A DNA stretch of 24,755 bases from positions 1 through 24,755 of the forward strand of contig DWYA01000065.1 of the NCBI GenBank assembly GCA_019118905.1. The letters run 5' to 3'. The position numbers and the translations under genes were made by a program. This DNA is from Ruthenibacterium avium. Its GTDB lineage: Bacteria > Bacillota > Clostridia > Oscillospirales > Ruminococcaceae. Below, piece by piece: positions 16,208 through 23,133 of the stretch. The notes below the pieces were generated by a model. That model worked only from the letters and a program-made list of their open reading frames with translations. It was not told the origin of the DNA and searched no databases. Every line of letters begins with the position of its first letter. Position 1 is the stretch's first letter.

Positions 16208-17473
16208 ATGACGGATGGTATTTCGATGAATCGCCAGCAGTTAGAACAAGAACATCAAACATTGCGCGCGGAGTATGAGGCGTTTGTACAAAAAGGGCTG
16301 CGCTTGGATATGTCACGCGGCAAGCCGTGCAGCGAACAGCTGGAGCTGTCTATGCCCATGCTGCGAATTTGTGATTACATGGGCGAGGAAGGCATTGACG
16401 CACGCAACTACGGCACCTTAGAAGGGATGCCGGAGGCACGCCGCTTTTTTGCTGATTTACTGGGAACAACGCCCAAGGAAACGCTGGTATGCGGCAGCTC
16501 CAGCTTGACCATGATGTATCACATGGCGGAGCTTGCCATGCGGAAGGGATTTTGTGAAAGCGAAGGCTGGGGAAAGGGGCAAAGCAAATTTTTGTGTCCC
16601 GCGCCCGGCTATGACCGCCATTTCCGCATTACGGAATATCTCGGCATGGAGCTTTTGCTGGTTCCTATGCATGAGGACGGCCCGGATATGGACTTGGTGG
16701 AGCGTTTGGTGCAAGACCCGGCGGTCAAGGGCATTTGGTGCGTGCCGAAATATTCCAACCCCGACGGCTACACCTATTCCGACGCGGTGGTGCGCCGTTT
16801 GGCAGCGATGAAAACCGCCGAACCGGACTTTAAAATTTTCTGGGACAATGCTTATGCGGTGCATCACTTGTGTGACGAACACGAAGAAGTGCTGAACATT
16901 TTGGACGAATGCCGCAAGGCGGGCAATGAAAACCGCCCGCTGTTGTTTACCTCTTTGAGCAAGGTGACATTCCCCGGCGCCAGTGTGGCGGCCTTGGCGG
17001 CATCCAAAGCAAATATTGAATATATCAAAGCCAATTTGATGCCCGCTGTCATCAGCTACGACAAGATGAACCAGCTGCGGCATGTCCGCTACTTAAAGGA
17101 TATGCAGGGGCTGGCTGCGCATATGGAAAAGCATCGCGCCATTTTAGCGCCGAAATTTGAAATGATTTTGAAACGCTTTGACGAAGCTTTTGGCGAAAAC
17201 AGCGGCATTCGTTGGACGAAGCCGAAGGGCGGATATTTCATCAGCCTGTTTACGCCGAAGGGCTGTGCAGCGCGAACGGTGGAGCTTTGTGCCAAAGCGG
17301 GCGTTACACTGACGCCGGCCGGTGCAGCATTCCCCTACGGCAAAGACCCCGAGGACAGCCATATCCGCATTGCACCGTCTTACCCCACTTTGTCTGAGCT
17401 CGAAACAGCGGTGGAGCTGCTGTGCCTTGCGGTGAAACTGGCAGCAGCAGAAAGAAGCCTTGCCGAAGTGTAA
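16208..17473 (+). CDS. Class I/II-fold PLP-dependent aminotransferase (MocR-like aminotransferase family)
   Basis: A 421-residue PLP enzyme of the family often annotated as aspartate aminotransferase-like or 'Aminotran_MocR' (no DNA-binding domain is present). N-terminal LRLDMSRGKPCSEQLELS and NYGTLEGMPEARRFFADLLG are typical. CGSSSLTMMYHM begins the cofactor cup, PKYSNPDGYTYS and FWDNAYAVHHL supply PLP ring contacts, and Lys252 in TSLSKVTFPGAS is the expected Schiff-base lysine. ATG 16208 is chosen because AGGGG at 16194-16198 is nine bases upstream. Upstream in-frame ATGs at 16085 and 16199 are too early or too close to it. The amino-acid substrate cannot be told from sequence. It stands alone between ileS and the B12 operon, with no terminator visible behind it. 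Confidence 0.88.
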   Translation: MTDGISMNRQQLEQEHQTLRAEYEAFVQKGLRLDMSRGKPCSEQLELSMPMLRICDYMGEEGIDARNYGTLEGMPEARRFFADLLGTTPKETLVCGSSSLTMMYHMAELAMRKGFCESEGWGKGQSKFLCPAPGYDRHFRITEYLGMELLLVPMHEDGPDMDLVERLVQDPAVKGIWCVPKYSNPDGYTYSDAVVRRLAAMKTAEPDFKIFWDNAYAVHHLCDEHEEVLNILDECRKAGNENRPLLFTSLSKVTFPGASVAALAASKANIEYIKANLMPAVISYDKMNQLRHVRYLKDMQGLAAHMEKHRAILAPKFEMILKRFDEAFGENSGIRWTKPKGGYFISLFTPKGCAARTVELCAKAGVTLTPAGAAFPYGKDPEDSHIRIAPSYPTLSELETAVELLCLAVKLAAAERSLAEV

Positions 17474-17494
17474 GTGCTTATTCACAAAAAGCCG

Positions 17495-17523
17495 TTGACA
17501 TTTGCGTTTTAATTTGATAAGAT
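17495..17523 (+). promoter_or_regulatory. Promoter of the cobalamin riboswitch-btuFCD operon
   Basis: A consensus TTGACA (17495-17500) and TAAGAT (17518-17523) with exactly 17 bases between them. The start of transcription near 17530 falls just ahead of the first strand of the riboswitch closing stem. Confidence 0.85.
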
Positions 17524-17539
17524 AACCCCATTGCATGAC

Positions 17540-17707
17540 AAAGCAAGTGCCTTCCCCCGAACGAGGGAGAAAGGGTAAAAGGGAATCAGGTGCAAGTCCT
17601 GAGCGATCCGGTCACTGTAACTGGTGAGAGCCCCGCACAATGCCATTGCCGAAAGGTGAGAAGGCGCGGGAATCGCAGAGCCAGAAGTCAGGAAACCTGC
17701 TTGTTTT
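17540..17707 (+). promoter_or_regulatory. Cobalamin (B12) riboswitch aptamer
   Basis: The conserved parts appear in order: AAAGGGAATCAGGTGCAAG-like core starting at about 17579, GTCACTGTAACTGG (17611-17624), a GCCATTG element near 17642, and the 3' B12 box AGCCAGAAGTCAGGAAACCT (about 17679-17698). A closing stem can form between AAAGCAAG (17540-17547) and CTTGTTTT (17700-17707). It lies upstream of a lipoprotein-permease-ATPase importer, so ligand binding should lower expression of B12 uptake. The AAAGCAG at 17732-17738 can pair with CTGCTTT in the 5' arm of either downstream terminator copy and may be the antiterminator strand, which is inference. Confidence 0.93.
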
Positions 17708-17806
17708 GAATGGTGAGAACCGCTTCCGAAGAAAGCAGCTCATCTGATGGCAGTTGATTTGGTGCGCCCTTTTTCGGGTGTCGCTTTGTGTTTCCTGTCT
17801 TCAGAA

Positions 17807-17834
17807 AGTCTGCTTTTCTAACGGAAAGCAGACT
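17807..17834 (+). terminator. Left copy of the btuF leader terminator hairpin (no T-run)
   Basis: AGTCTGCTTT (17807-17816) pairs with AAAGCAGACT (17825-17834). The 28-base unit is repeated at 17976-18003 with one loop difference (T/C). Here the stem is followed by the 141-nt element instead of a T-run, so this copy is probably a broken terminator or only a pausing hairpin. Confidence 0.8.
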
Positions 17835-17975
17835 CAGTTTGTCGAAAAAGCTCTGCTTTTTCACAAACTGTGTGCCTATTTCAAATGGAAAAGAGGGCTA
17901 GCCCCCTTTTCCAAGCCTTTTTTCCCTTGCAGCACGGCTTCTTTTTGAATCAGGCGGCAGTTTTTCGACAGTCTC
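17835..17975 (+). repeat. 141-nt structured MITE-like element, copy 1, between duplicated terminator hairpins
   Basis: Exactly 141 bases separate two copies of the same terminator hairpin. The element begins CAGTTTG and ends CGACAGTCTC. It contains a long 5' hairpin (CAGTTTGT/ACAAACTG plus GAAAAAGC/GCTTTTTC with one bulged C) and a second hairpin (GGAAAAGAGGGC/GCCCCCTTTTCC, one mismatch). Its ends are imperfect terminal inverted repeats: TGTCGAAAAA near the left and TTTTTCGACA near the right. A second copy of the same length and orientation lies at 20885-21025, about 90% identical by hand alignment. There is no open reading frame of note, so it would need a transposase in trans if mobile. Confidence 0.88.
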
Positions 17976-18010
17976 AGTCTGCTTTTCCAACGGAAAGCAG
18001 ACTTTTTTAT
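17976..18010 (+). terminator. Right copy of the btuF leader terminator hairpin, with T-run
   Basis: The same 10-bp stem as the left copy (17976-17985 with 17994-18003), followed by TTTTTTATTT. It ends 24 bases before the btuF start, the expected place for the riboswitch-controlled terminator, so it is probably the active one. Confidence 0.85.
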
Positions 18011-18026
18011 TTATGGAGGTTTTTGT

Positions 18027-19061
18027 ATGAACATCAAACGCTTGGCAGGAATTACACTTTCGACGCTGCTTTTAGTTTCTTGCGCGTCCGGTACGCCGAA
18101 CACTTCGGAGAGCATGTCACTCAGCACCCCTGAAAGCGCGGTATCGCAATCTGCTTCACAGGAAGGCTATCCGGTTACGATTGAAACGTTTGACTACGCC
18201 GGCAACCCGGTGCAGACAACCTATGAAAAAGCGCCTGAAAAGGTAGTGGCAGTGTATCAAGGGTGCATTGAAACCATGCTGGCGTTAGGATTAGAGGATC
18301 ATGTCGTTGCGGCATACGGGCTGGATAACGAGGTAAAGGAAGAATGGCAGGAAGCCTTTGAAAAAATGAACTATCAAACCGAACCCTTTGCCCCGGATGC
18401 GGAAACCGTCACCGTGCTGGAACCAGATATGATTTTCTCTTGGGGGTCGCTGTTCGGCGATAAAATGTTGGGTGATGTTGACCGTTGGCTCGAGCAGGGG
18501 GTGAACACTTATATGGTGCGTAATACGGCGAGCGGTGCGGGACGAACCTTGGAAAATGAGTACCAAGACCTGCGCAATATTGCGGCGATTTTTAACGTGA
18601 GAGAAAAGGGCGAGGCACTGATTGCTGAAATGCAGGAGCAGGTAGAACAGGCACAGACAGCTGCCGCCGGACAGGAACCGGTGCGCGTGCTGGTGGTGGA
18701 GCCAATGGGGAATACCATCCGCAACTACGGCGCGGACAGCTTGGCAGGGGATATGGTGAAAAAGCTGGGCGGAACTTTGGCGATCGAAGCTTCTTCCGAA
18801 ATCGGCAAAGAGGATTTGCTGGCAGCGAATGCCGATGTTATTTTTGTGGTGTATATGGCATACAGCGGGGAAAGCCCGGAACAAGTGTTAAACGCGCAGC
18901 TCAATGTGATTACAGCAGATGATGCTTTGCAAACGCTGTCGGCAGTACAAAATAAGCGTGTTTATCCCATTATGCTGGGCGATGTTTACGCAAGCGGCGT
19001 GCGCAGTATTGACGGTATCCGCGCCTTGTCACAGGGGATGTATGGGGAGGCGGCGGAGTGA
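18027..19061 (+). CDS. btuF: B12 ABC transporter substrate-binding lipoprotein (BtuF-like, Peripla_BP_2)
   Basis: A 344-residue lipoprotein that should capture cobalamin outside the cell and deliver it to the permease encoded next. It has a short signal peptide with the lipobox LVSC (Cys19), then a Ser/Thr-rich linker to about residue 50. The class III binding-protein fold follows: APEKVVAVYQGCIETMLALGLEDHVVAAYG, LEPDMIFSWGS and a C-terminal lobe with NADVIFVVYMAYSG. GGAGG sits nine bases before the ATG. Iron-siderophore binding proteins share the fold; the cobalamin riboswitch upstream is the reason for choosing B12 or a related corrinoid. Its stop overlaps the permease start (GTGA). Confidence 0.88.
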   Translation: MNIKRLAGITLSTLLLVSCASGTPNTSESMSLSTPESAVSQSASQEGYPVTIETFDYAGNPVQTTYEKAPEKVVAVYQGCIETMLALGLEDHVVAAYGLDNEVKEEWQEAFEKMNYQTEPFAPDAETVTVLEPDMIFSWGSLFGDKMLGDVDRWLEQGVNTYMVRNTASGAGRTLENEYQDLRNIAAIFNVREKGEALIAEMQEQVEQAQTAAAGQEPVRVLVVEPMGNTIRNYGADSLAGDMVKKLGGTLAIEASSEIGKEDLLAANADVIFVVYMAYSGESPEQVLNAQLNVITADDALQTLSAVQNKRVYPIMLGDVYASGVRSIDGIRALSQGMYGEAAE

Positions 19062-20101
19062 AGCACCGTGTCAGGGCGCGTGCGGCGCTGATCATTTTGC
19101 TCGCAGGCTTGCCCCTTTCTCTGATGGTTGCCGTTACGTTCGGCACCATGCCGCTCACGTTAGAGCAAGTATACACCGCACTTTTGCAAGGGCCTTGGGC
19201 GCAAGTGCCGGCGCAAGCACAGGCGGTTCACAATGTGGTTTGGCTCATTCGTCTGCCGCGGTTGGTGTTGTCGGCAGGTGTGGGGGCGGCACTTTCCGTA
19301 TGCGGTGTTTTGATGCAGGCGGTGGTGAGAAACCCGCTGGCCGACCCGTATCTGCTAGGCATTTCCTCCGGCGGCACACTCGGCGCGACAGCGGCTATTT
19401 TGCTCGGTGTCGGCACTTGGCTTGGCAGCGGATTTGTCGGGCTGATGGCGTTTTTCGGTTCGCTTGGGGCGGCGGCTTGTGTCCTTTTATTGGCGGGAAA
19501 AGGGCTGCATCACGGCTCAGTGCGGCTGCTTCTGTCCGGTACGGCGGTGTCTGCTCTTTGCGGTGCAGTGTCGAATATGATCCTCTTTTTTTCGCATGAG
19601 AGCGGCGCGGCAACCCAGATTTTGCATTGGCAGATGGGCGGCACGGGCGGCGCTTCCTGGCAGGGGAATGGGGCGCTTTTCTGTGTATTGATTCCTGTGG
19701 TGCTGTTTTTGCTGACACAGGGCAATGTGCTGAATGTCATGCTGTTAGGCGATGAAGCCGCCCAAACCCTCGGCGTGGATTTAAGCAGGAAACGCTGGGT
19801 GTATCTCATTATGGGGGCGCTGCTGGCGGGATTTTCGGTGTCGCAGGCGGGTATGGTGGGCTTTGTCGGCCTTGTTATCCCGCATGTGGTGCGTGCTTGT
19901 ACGGGAAACGACCATCGCACGCTCATTCCGCTGTCGGCGCTGCTGGGGGCCGTGTTTTTAGTGTGGGCGGATGTACTGTGCCGCAGCTTGATACCCGGCG
20001 TGGAAATTCCCATCGGCGTGCTGACGGCGCTTTTGGGCGCGCCGTTCTTCCTGTATTTAATTTTGCCTAAAAGATATGGTTACGGAGGGGAAACGGTATG
20101 A
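19058..20101 (+). CDS. btuC: B12 ABC transporter permease (FecCD/BtuC family)
   Basis: A 347-residue polytopic membrane protein of the FecCD family, expected to have about ten helices and act as a homodimer. Recognisable stretches include the N-terminal helix IILLAGLPLSLMVAVTFGTM, RLPRLVLSAGVGAALSVCGVLMQAVVRNPLADP, the GISSGGTLGA region, GFVGLVIPHVVRACTGNDHR (the coupling-helix region that contacts the ATPase) and the C-terminal IPIGVLTALLGAPFFLYLI. The GTG start at 19058 overlaps the btuF stop and follows GGGGAGG. The start of btuD overlaps its stop (ATGA), so all three proteins are translationally coupled. Confidence 0.92.
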   Translation: MKHRVRARAALIILLAGLPLSLMVAVTFGTMPLTLEQVYTALLQGPWAQVPAQAQAVHNVVWLIRLPRLVLSAGVGAALSVCGVLMQAVVRNPLADPYLLGISSGGTLGATAAILLGVGTWLGSGFVGLMAFFGSLGAAACVLLLAGKGLHHGSVRLLLSGTAVSALCGAVSNMILFFSHESGAATQILHWQMGGTGGASWQGNGALFCVLIPVVLFLLTQGNVLNVMLLGDEAAQTLGVDLSRKRWVYLIMGALLAGFSVSQAGMVGFVGLVIPHVVRACTGNDHRTLIPLSALLGAVFLVWADVLCRSLIPGVEIPIGVLTALLGAPFFLYLILPKRYGYGGETV

Positions 20102-20856
20102 AGCTAAGCGCGGAACATGTCGGCGTTGCCATTGGGCAAAAGCAGATTTTGCACGATGTTTCCCTTTCACTGGATAAGCACGAATTTGTCGGATTGCTGG
20201 GGCCGAACGGAAGCGGCAAAACAACGATGCTGAAATGTTTGTACCGCACCATGAAGCCAAGCACGGGAAAAATTTATGTGGACGAGGGGTTGCTGACAGA
20301 TTTTTCCGTTCAGGAGACGGCAAAAAAAATTGCCGTTCACGCCCAGCACAGCCCGATTGCATTTGACTTTACAGTCTATGACATGGTGTTGATGGGGCGA
20401 AGCGCCTATCAGCGCCCGCTGCGGGACTGGAGCAGAGAAGACCATGAACAGGTGGAAAAAGCACTGTGTGCGGTGGAAATGCACGAGGAGGGTGCGCGGA
20501 TGTTTTCCACCCTTTCGGGCGGTGAGCGTCAGCGGGTATTATTAGCGCGTGCTTTGGCGCAAAATACGCCTTGTCTGGTGCTGGATGAGCCGACCAATCA
20601 TCTGGACATCAAATATCAAATTCAGCTTTTGCGTTTCATGAAGCGGCTGCCCTGTATGACCATTGCCGCTTTGCACGATTTAAACCTAGCCGCCATGTTT
20701 TGCGACCGCCTTTATTTGATGCACAAAGGCCGCGTGATGGCGCACGGAAGCCCGCAGGAGGTTTTGACAAAACAGAACATTGAAACGGTGTATGAAGTGC
20801 CCGTCACGGTGACAAATCGCCCTGACGGCCGCTTGAATGTTCTATATGAAGTATGA
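20098..20856 (+). CDS. btuD: B12 ABC transporter ATP-binding protein (BtuD-like)
   Basis: The 252-residue ATPase that drives the importer. Walker A is GPNGSGKTT with Lys41, the Q-loop region is HAQHSPI, the signature is LSGGERQR at 139-146, Walker B is LVLDEP with Asp163 and Glu164, and the H-loop His193 lies in ALHDLN. All catalytic residues are present. A short ~30-residue C-terminal extension follows, as in FepC/BtuD/HmuV-type proteins. It overlaps btuC by four bases and is the last gene of the operon; a terminator pair with an inserted repeat follows directly after its stop. Confidence 0.93.
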   Translation: MKLSAEHVGVAIGQKQILHDVSLSLDKHEFVGLLGPNGSGKTTMLKCLYRTMKPSTGKIYVDEGLLTDFSVQETAKKIAVHAQHSPIAFDFTVYDMVLMGRSAYQRPLRDWSREDHEQVEKALCAVEMHEEGARMFSTLSGGERQRVLLARALAQNTPCLVLDEPTNHLDIKYQIQLLRFMKRLPCMTIAALHDLNLAAMFCDRLYLMHKGRVMAHGSPQEVLTKQNIETVYEVPVTVTNRPDGRLNVLYEV

Positions 20857-20857
20857 C

Positions 20858-20884
20858 AAAAGGCGCGATAGATTCGCGCCTTTT
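20858..20884 (+). terminator. Left copy of the btuFCD operon terminator hairpin
   Basis: AAAAGGCGCGA (20858-20868) pairs with TCGCGCCTTTT (20874-20884) around a TAGAT loop, directly behind the btuD stop. The unit recurs at 21026-21053 with one extra loop base. This copy keeps only TTTT and then runs into the 141-nt element. Confidence 0.88.
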
Positions 20885-21025
20885 CAGTTTGCGAAAAAGC
20901 TTTGCTTTTTCGTAAACTGAATCCCTATTTAAAATGGAAAAGAGGGCTCAGCCCCCTTTTCCAAGCCTTTTTCCCCTTGCAGCCTGACTTCTTTTTCAAT
21001 CAGGCGGCAGTTTTTCGACAGTCTC
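20885..21025 (+). repeat. 141-nt structured MITE-like element, copy 2, between duplicated terminator hairpins
   Basis: This copy has the same length, ends (CAGTTTG...CGACAGTCTC) and orientation as copy 1. By hand I count about 12 substitutions and two single-base gaps. The 5' hairpin is again long (CAGTTTGCGAAAAAGC with GCTTTTTCGTAAACTG, one G-U pair). The difference TC to C in the left arm is matched by AC to GT in the right arm, so pairing is preserved. It is flanked by two copies of a terminator unrelated in sequence to that at copy 1. The exact left edge is ambiguous by one base, because both terminator copies are preceded by C. Confidence 0.88.
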
Positions 21026-21058
21026 AAAAGGCGCGATATGATTCGCGCCTTTTTGTTA
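21026..21058. terminator. Right copy of the operon terminator, bidirectional between btuD and lysR
   Basis: AAAAGGCGCGA (21026-21036) pairs with TCGCGCCTTTT (21043-21053) around TATGAT, followed by TGTTATTT. The stem carries A/T tracts on both sides, and its distal edge is 13 bases from the convergent lysR stop, so it can serve both strands. Confidence 0.88.
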
Positions 21059-21070
21059 TTTAGTTGGGTA

Positions 21071-21937
21071 CTACTCTTCCCGCACCCATTCTTCCCACAA
21101 ACCAGAAAACAGATTGTCTTTGAGACACGCAAAATAAAACGAGCCGCTCATAGGCATTTCGGCCAGCTCAAATTTTTCCAGGGTCCCTGCTTTCAGCTCC
21201 TCGTGAACCACGGGTTCATACAAAAACGAGACGCCAAGCCCTTCTGCCGTGAGCGATTTCATTAGGGCAAAATCGCTGATGATAGAAACTTGCTCAAAAT
21301 CGGCAAGGGTGCAGTTTTGACGGCGCAAAGCATCTTCAAAAATGGCGCGTGTGCCGGAACCTTCTTCGCGCAGAATCAGCCGTTCGCCCCGCAATTCATC
21401 CAAAGACACACAGCGGTTTGCCAGCGGATGTCCAGGCGCACAAACGCCGAAAAAGTGTTCTTTGCGAAAAAGCCGGGTTTGATAACGGCTGCGCTCAAAG
21501 AACCCCTCCACCAAAACAAAGTCCAGCTGTCCCGCCTCCAATGCGGCAAGAAGCAGCTGCGTGTTGTCTACCAAAAGCGAGAAGTTGGCTTCTGGATATG
21601 CGTGCAAAAATTGTTTCACCTTTGGCGCAATAACATATTCACCAATGGTTTTGGAAGCACCCACCCGCAAAGAAAGCGGGGCTTGCTGTGCCATGGCGCA
21701 GTCAATTTTATTGCTGTTATATACCATTGAGCGGGTGAATTCACGCAGACGAAGGCCCGCTTGTGTTAGGCGCAGCACCTTATTTTCGTAAATAAATAAA
21801 CGGCAGCCATAATAGTTTTCTAAATAACGGATGTGGTGCGTCACAGCGGGCTGCGTTAAGCATAGCTGCTGTGCTGCACGGGTATAATTCATCGTTTCAC
21901 ACAAAACCAGAAATGTGTTCCATCTTGGGTCGAGCAT
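21071..21937 (-). CDS. LysR-family transcriptional regulator (CysB/YeiE-like context)
   Basis: A 288-residue LTTR. Residues 1-60 form the winged helix-turn-helix: FLVLCETMNYTRAAQQLCLTQPAVTHHIRYLENYYGCRLF, a clear family match, given here only as landmark residues 9-48. An effector-binding domain follows, with SLRVGASKTIGEYVIAP at its start and LREEGSGTRAIFE near 195. An AGGTGA site precedes the ATG, and the gene ends in TAG. It diverges from a YeiH-family transporter, an arrangement seen for LysR/YeiH pairs in other bacteria (YeiE-YeiH), so it probably controls that transporter and the flavoprotein gene behind it. The inducer is unknown. Confidence 0.92.
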   Translation of the reverse strand: MLDPRWNTFLVLCETMNYTRAAQQLCLTQPAVTHHIRYLENYYGCRLFIYENKVLRLTQAGLRLREFTRSMVYNSNKIDCAMAQQAPLSLRVGASKTIGEYVIAPKVKQFLHAYPEANFSLLVDNTQLLLAALEAGQLDFVLVEGFFERSRYQTRLFRKEHFFGVCAPGHPLANRCVSLDELRGERLILREEGSGTRAIFEDALRRQNCTLADFEQVSIISDFALMKSLTAEGLGVSFLYEPVVHEELKAGTLEKFELAEMPMSGSFYFACLKDNLFSGLWEEWVREE

Positions 21938-21945
21938 GGTATCAC

Positions 21946-21964
21946 CTATAAGCTATATTTATAG
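21946..21964. promoter_or_regulatory. Candidate LysR-type operator (CTATAA-N7-TTATAG)
   Basis: A perfect 6+6 palindrome lies just upstream of the lysR start. Its centre is about 64 bases before the predicted transcription start of the divergent transporter gene, the usual place for an LTTR recognition site, and it also overlaps the lysR leader, which would allow autorepression. Confidence 0.55.
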
Positions 21965-22006
21965 TTAAATAAAAATTCTTCATTTTATTTTATCGTAAAA
22001 TTCGGT

Positions 22007-22012
22007 TATAAT
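22007..22012 (+). promoter_or_regulatory. -10 box (TATAAT) for the YeiH-family gene
   Basis: A consensus TATAAT lies 45 bases before the start codon. The -35 region about 17 bases upstream (TTTATT) is poor, as expected for an activator-dependent promoter. Confidence 0.6.
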
Positions 22013-22056
22013 CAAGACGAAGTAAAAAACAACCGAGAAATGGAGAGGATGTACCA

Positions 22057-23088
22057 ATGGAACAAGTACGAAAAACGGCGCCGGGATTTTTGCTTTGTCT
22101 GCTTTTAGCAATCCCCAGCTGGTGGCTGGGCCACCTATTTCCCGTGATTGGCGGGCCGGTATTCGCGATTGTACTCGGCATGGCGGTTACACTGCTCGTG
22201 GGAAGCCGAGAAGTCTTTCAGCCGGGTGTGGCGTTTACCTCTAAAAAGATTCTGCAATATGCAGTCATTCTGCTGGGCTTTGGCCTAAATCTGTCGGAGA
22301 TTGCAAAAGCGGGGCTTTTGTCGCTGCCCATTATTTGCTCCACCATTACGATTTCGCTCGTGATTGCATTTGTGTTAAGCAAGCGTCTGCACATGCCGAA
22401 TAATATTTCGGTGCTGGTTGGGGTAGGTTCTTCCATCTGCGGCGGCTCGGCAATCGCGGCCACCGCACCGGTGATTGGTGCAGACGATGAAGAAATTGCC
22501 CAGTCCATTTCGGTGATTTTTCTGTTTAACATTTTGGCGGCACTATTTTTCCCGACGCTGGGCGGGCTTTTAGGCATGAGCAATGAGGGCTTCGGCTTAT
22601 TTGCGGGTACGGCGGTCAACGACACGTCTTCCGTCACAGCGGCTGCGGTAACATGGGACACACTTCATGCAACGGGCGGCACGGTGCTGAACTATGCAAC
22701 CATTGTGAAACTGACGCGCACACTTGCCGTTATTCCCATTACCTTGGCGCTGGCTTTTTGGCGCACATGGCAGGTGAAACGCGGCGGCGGGCTTTCTAAC
22801 GGCTCCTTCGAGCTGAAAAAGATTTTTCCGTTGTTTATCCTGTTCTTTGTGCTGGCCTCCATCATCACAACGGTGGCGACATTATGCGGTGTAGATGCCG
22901 GATTCTTTGCGCCGCTGAAGGAGCTGTCCAAATTCTTTATCATTTTGGCAATGGCAGCTATCGGCTTAAACACCAATCTGATTAAGCTGGTCAAAACCGG
23001 CGGAAAGCCGATTTTGATGGGTGCCTGCTGCTGGCTTGGCATTACCGGTGTCAGCTTGCTGATGCAGCATTTGGAAGGCTTAATGTAA
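22057..23088 (+). CDS. YeiH-family putative sulfate exporter / conserved membrane transporter
   Basis: A 343-residue polytopic inner-membrane protein of the Cons_hypoth698/YeiH family. Typical elements are GPVFAIVLGMAV after the first helices, LLGFGLNLSEIAKAG, the central GVGSSICGGSAIAATAPVIG, the FAGTAVNDTSSVTAAA stretch and the C-terminal AAIGLNTNLIKLVKTGGKP. About ten helices are expected. GGAGAGG precedes the ATG. Family members are annotated as sulfate exporters and some are linked to taurine or sulfonate metabolism, but the substrate is not established. It sits divergent from a LysR gene and 45 bases upstream of a flavoprotein gene with a similar leader, so the two are likely one operon. 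Confidence 0.9.
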   Translation: MEQVRKTAPGFLLCLLLAIPSWWLGHLFPVIGGPVFAIVLGMAVTLLVGSREVFQPGVAFTSKKILQYAVILLGFGLNLSEIAKAGLLSLPIICSTITISLVIAFVLSKRLHMPNNISVLVGVGSSICGGSAIAATAPVIGADDEEIAQSISVIFLFNILAALFFPTLGGLLGMSNEGFGLFAGTAVNDTSSVTAAAVTWDTLHATGGTVLNYATIVKLTRTLAVIPITLALAFWRTWQVKRGGGLSNGSFELKKIFPLFILFFVLASIITTVATLCGVDAGFFAPLKELSKFFIILAMAAIGLNTNLIKLVKTGGKPILMGACCWLGITGVSLLMQHLEGLM

Positions 23089-23133
23089 GAGCAAAATCAA
23101 TGAAACTGCAATAGAAAAAAGGGGAGATGTACC

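Noticed and set aside
17835..17975. The 141-nt element as a group II intron, retron or CRISPR-related repeat
   Set aside because: It is too short for an intron, with no reverse transcriptase or recognisable intron domains; there is no array periodicity. Group IIC introns follow terminators but do not duplicate them.
18027..20856. Iron-siderophore or heme importer
   Set aside because: The protein families fit, but the cobalamin riboswitch directly upstream makes B12/corrinoid uptake the better call.
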